DNA of 64,000 nucleotides from Noviherbaspirillum soli (GTDB lineage Bacteria > Pseudomonadota > Gammaproteobacteria > Burkholderiales > Burkholderiaceae_D). Shown in pieces: positions 62,189-64,000 of the stretch (within the stretch, counting starts at the first letter, position 1; each line of letters begins with the position of its first letter). The position numbers and the translations under genes were made by a program. The stretch is from positions 1-64,000 of the forward strand of contig NZ_JACYOX010000010.1 in NCBI RefSeq assembly GCF_015352955.1, read 5' to 3'. Under the pieces are notes generated by a model, which saw only the letters and a list, made by a program, of their open reading frames with translations, was not told the origin of the DNA and searched no databases.

Positions 62189-63208
62189 ATGGCATACCAG
62201 GTAATTCTGTTCAACACGGACAGCAGCTTCACGGTGCAGGACGACGAGTCGGTGCTGGACGGCGCACTCCGCGCCGGCGTGCCGCTGGCGCATGACTGCC
62301 GCATGGGCGGCTGCGGCACCTGCCGCGTGAAGCTGCTCGACGGCACGGTGTCGTATGAGGACGAACCTTTTGGCCTGAGTCCGGAAGAAGCGGCCGAAGG
62401 CTATGCGCTGGCTTGCCAGGCGAGGCCGCAAAGCGACCTGGTGATCCAACCGGGCGCGTCGGCCGCCATGCCGGAACCGGAGCGCCGCAGCGCCGTGGTG
62501 CGCGAGGTGCGCAGCCTGTGCGACAGCGTCCGGCACCTGCTGCTGGAAGTCGAAGGCGATGCGCCGCCGGTGTTCCTGGCCGGGCAGTACATGAATGTGC
62601 ATCTGGAAGACGGCAGCGCCCGCAGCTTTTCAATGGCGTCCGCCCCGAATGGCAGGCTGATCGACTTCCATGTGCGGCGCATTCCGGGCGGCAGCTTCAC
62701 CGACCGCCGCCTGGCGCAATTGCGTGCCGGCGACCGGGTTGACATCACGCTGCCGCTGGGCGGCTTCCACTACCGCAGCGCGGACTACCGGCCGCTGATC
62801 ATGGTCGCCACCGGCACCGGCCTGGCGCCGATCCGCAGCATCCTGCAGTCGCTGATGGACGACCCGGACTGCCCGCCGGTCACGCTGTACTGGGGCATGC
62901 GCAACGAGGCCGACCTGTACCTGGACGCCGAAATCCGGGCCTGGGGCGAGAAGCTGTATGACTTCCGCTATGTGCCTGTGCTGTCGCGCCCCGAACCCGG
63001 CTGGACCGGCCGCACGGGCCATGTGCAGCAGGCGGTGGTGCAGGACCATGGCAGCCTGGAAGAGCATGCGCTCTACCTGTGCGGCGCGCCGGCCATGGTG
63101 CGCGACGCAAAGCAGCTGTTCATGGCCAACGGTGCCAGTGCCGACCATATCTATGCCGACAGCTTCAGCTTTGCCCACGAGTTGCCGGGCGAGCCGCTGG
63201 GTGCCTGA
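62189..63208 (+). CDS. Ferredoxin-fused NAD(P)H:flavin oxidoreductase
   Basis: The protein has 339 residues. The N-terminal plant-type [2Fe-2S] domain has cysteines C37, C42, C45 and C76 (HDCRMGGCGTCRVKL, then YALACQARP). The FAD domain shows GQYMNVHLEDGSARSFSMAS, the NAD domain MVATGTGLAPIRSIL and YLCGAPAMVRDAKQLF. This is the layout of reductase components of bacterial oxygenases. The start at 62189 (ATGGAGTGGACG ribosome region) begins the ferredoxin domain. It would take electrons from NAD(P)H and pass them to the following ferredoxin or directly to the diiron oxidase. Confidence 0.92.
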   Translation: MAYQVILFNTDSSFTVQDDESVLDGALRAGVPLAHDCRMGGCGTCRVKLLDGTVSYEDEPFGLSPEEAAEGYALACQARPQSDLVIQPGASAAMPEPERRSAVVREVRSLCDSVRHLLLEVEGDAPPVFLAGQYMNVHLEDGSARSFSMASAPNGRLIDFHVRRIPGGSFTDRRLAQLRAGDRVDITLPLGGFHYRSADYRPLIMVATGTGLAPIRSILQSLMDDPDCPPVTLYWGMRNEADLYLDAEIRAWGEKLYDFRYVPVLSRPEPGWTGRTGHVQQAVVQDHGSLEEHALYLCGAPAMVRDAKQLFMANGASADHIYADSFSFAHELPGEPLGA

Positions 63209-63252
63209 GCCTGGCTTCACAAACCAAAGATCAACCAGACGCGGACATCGTC

Positions 63253-63594
63253 ATGCCGAAAATCCTGTTGCACAAGAACGGCCAGGTCCACGAGGGCGAG
63301 GTGAAGGAAAACACCAACCTCGTGGTGCGGGCCGGCATCAAGCAGTTTCCCTACCCGAACCTCTCCTACAGCTGCGGCATGGGCAAGTGCGCCAGGTGCG
63401 CCTGCATCGTGCTGGCCGGCGGCGAGCATTTGCCGGCGCCGAACTGGAAGGAGAAGAAGCAGCTTGGCGACCGGCTCGACCAGGGCTACCGCCTGGCCTG
63501 CCAGCTCTGGATCAGCCATGACATCGAGCTGAGCCAGGACAACATCGATCCGGAGCTGGCAGCGCGCAGCGACGGCCTCACACGCACCGTCTGA
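63253..63594 (+). CDS. [2Fe-2S] ferredoxin
   Basis: The protein has 113 residues. Cysteines C41, C46 and C49 in SYSCGMGKCARCACIVL and C83 in RLACQLW give the plant-type [2Fe-2S] pattern. The insertion between the third and fourth cysteine is long and includes WKEKKQLGDRLDQGY. The start at 63253 fits the family; longer in-frame starts overlap the reductase gene. Positioned directly after the reductase, it is the likely electron carrier to the oxidase. Confidence 0.9.
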   Translation: MPKILLHKNGQVHEGEVKENTNLVVRAGIKQFPYPNLSYSCGMGKCARCACIVLAGGEHLPAPNWKEKKQLGDRLDQGYRLACQLWISHDIELSQDNIDPELAARSDGLTRTV

Positions 63595-63612
63595 CCGCGA
63601 GGAGCCAGCGCC

Positions 63613-63909
63613 ATGTACATCATCCTGACCAGCAAGCCCGGACAATACCGCACCGAGCCTGCGCAAGGCATGCGGCCGGTGGAACAGTACGACTACCTGT
63701 TGTGCGGCAAGAAAAGGGCGGAATTCGTGCTCGCTGAAATGACTGCCGAAGGCAAGGTCAGGATCACCGAGGAAGGCGAGGGCGGCGTGGTCAATCACGT
63801 GCCCTCCAAGTTCCTGCCGCGTTTTGCCACTATCGAGCAGGCGCGCAGCGAACTGAAGCATCTTGCGGGCTTCGGCACGCTGGAAATCGAACTGGTGCGT
63901 GTCGCCTGA
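63613..63909 (+). CDS. Small protein of unknown function in the oxidase operon
   Basis: The protein has 98 residues, soluble, with no cysteine cluster (one Cys, LLCGKKR). It begins MYIILTSKPGQYRTEPAQGM and ends FGTLEIELVRVA; a KVRITEEGEGGVVNHVPSKF stretch lies in the middle. I recognise no family. It starts 18 bases after the ferredoxin gene with a GAGGAG ribosome site and is followed by another ferredoxin-like start, so it is locked into the electron-transfer part of the operon; a structural subunit or assembly factor is possible. Confidence 0.7.
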   Translation: MYIILTSKPGQYRTEPAQGMRPVEQYDYLLCGKKRAEFVLAEMTAEGKVRITEEGEGGVVNHVPSKFLPRFATIEQARSELKHLAGFGTLEIELVRVA

Positions 63910-63940
63910 CAAGGCGGCGCCCACATCCTGGAATACCGAC

Positions 63941-64000
63941 ATGATCGAAGTCACATTCATCACCAATGACAACAAGGTCGCCACCGCGCCCGACAACAGC
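63941..64000 (+). CDS. Start of a probable second ferredoxin (runs off the window)
   Basis: An ATG at 63941 opens MIEVTFITNDNKVATAPDNS and the frame is open to the window edge. The opening resembles plant-type [2Fe-2S] ferredoxins, which start with such a beta strand and continue into the CxxxxCxxC loop; that loop would lie outside the window. Same strand, 31 bases after the previous gene. Confidence 0.55.
   Translation, partial: MIEVTFITNDNKVATAPDNS

Noticed and set aside
1-64000. rRNA or tRNA genes
   Set aside because: Scanning by eye showed no rRNA-like conserved segment or tRNA T-arm (GGTTCGAATCC-type) in a plausible setting; a covariance-model search would be decisive.

Overview
The window looks like chromosomal DNA of a high-GC betaproteobacterium, most likely Burkholderiales and plausibly Oxalobacteraceae (Noviherbaspirillum/Herbaspirillum-like). 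This is inferred from a partial oxalyl-CoA decarboxylase, two tripartite-tricarboxylate (TTT/Bug) receptors, the sugar-acid catabolic genes and codon use. No rRNA, tRNA or CRISPR was recognised. All identifications rest on reading the translated sequences and motifs; no database search was possible.

Layout. 1-277: start of oxc (minus). 1264-5352: a TctC-TctB-TctA uptake operon ending in an unusual kinase-like/BON fusion and a strong terminator. 6067-7398: exported M20 peptidase. 7.6-13.2 kb: a patchwork of small, lower-GC genes (a frameshifted DUF1772-like gene, small exported proteins, a CAP-domain lipoprotein, three lipoproteins). 13.5-15.5 kb: kdgD and a truncated RlmI-like gene. 15.5-20.1 kb: bacteriophytochrome histidine kinase, response regulator and a PAS histidine kinase. 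20.5-21.8 kb: two exported Gly/Ser/Thr repeat proteins. 22.0-25.6 kb: FadR-type regulator divergent from garD plus an orphan Bug receptor. 25.7-33.9 kb: LacI regulator divergent from a complete ABC transporter, a formylglycine sulfatase and its own formylglycine-generating enzyme. 33.9-37.2 kb: MFS/LysR pair, a tandem repeat array and a membrane protein. 37.2-39.5 kb: RecD2-like helicase. 40.0-45.2 kb: TM2 protein, universal stress protein, a HAD-GH65 fusion and cytochrome b561. 45.5-50.5 kb: lower-GC cluster of exported proteins of unknown function, with an amber-interrupted zinc-phospholipase-like gene. 50.8-51.2 kb: IS630 remnant and a repeat that is an inverted copy of one at 40.4 kb. 51.3-54.8 kb: phage-type recombination module (SSB, Gp157, Sak4-like ATPase, unknown, HTH regulator) with no structural phage genes.

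55.4-64.0 kb is the most interesting part. A GntR regulator and an ornithine-cyclodeaminase-family enzyme diverge from a permease. Downstream comes an operon encoding a heme-oxygenase-like diiron oxidase (all six predicted metal ligands present), an aldehyde dehydrogenase, a GlcG/HbpS protein, a ferredoxin-fused flavin reductase, a ferredoxin, a small unknown protein and the start of what is probably another ferredoxin. Three near-identical palindromic sites sit in the three promoter regions, so the whole 8.5 kb reads as one regulon: import a substrate, oxidise it with a dedicated electron-transfer chain, then oxidise an aldehyde product. The substrate is unknown.
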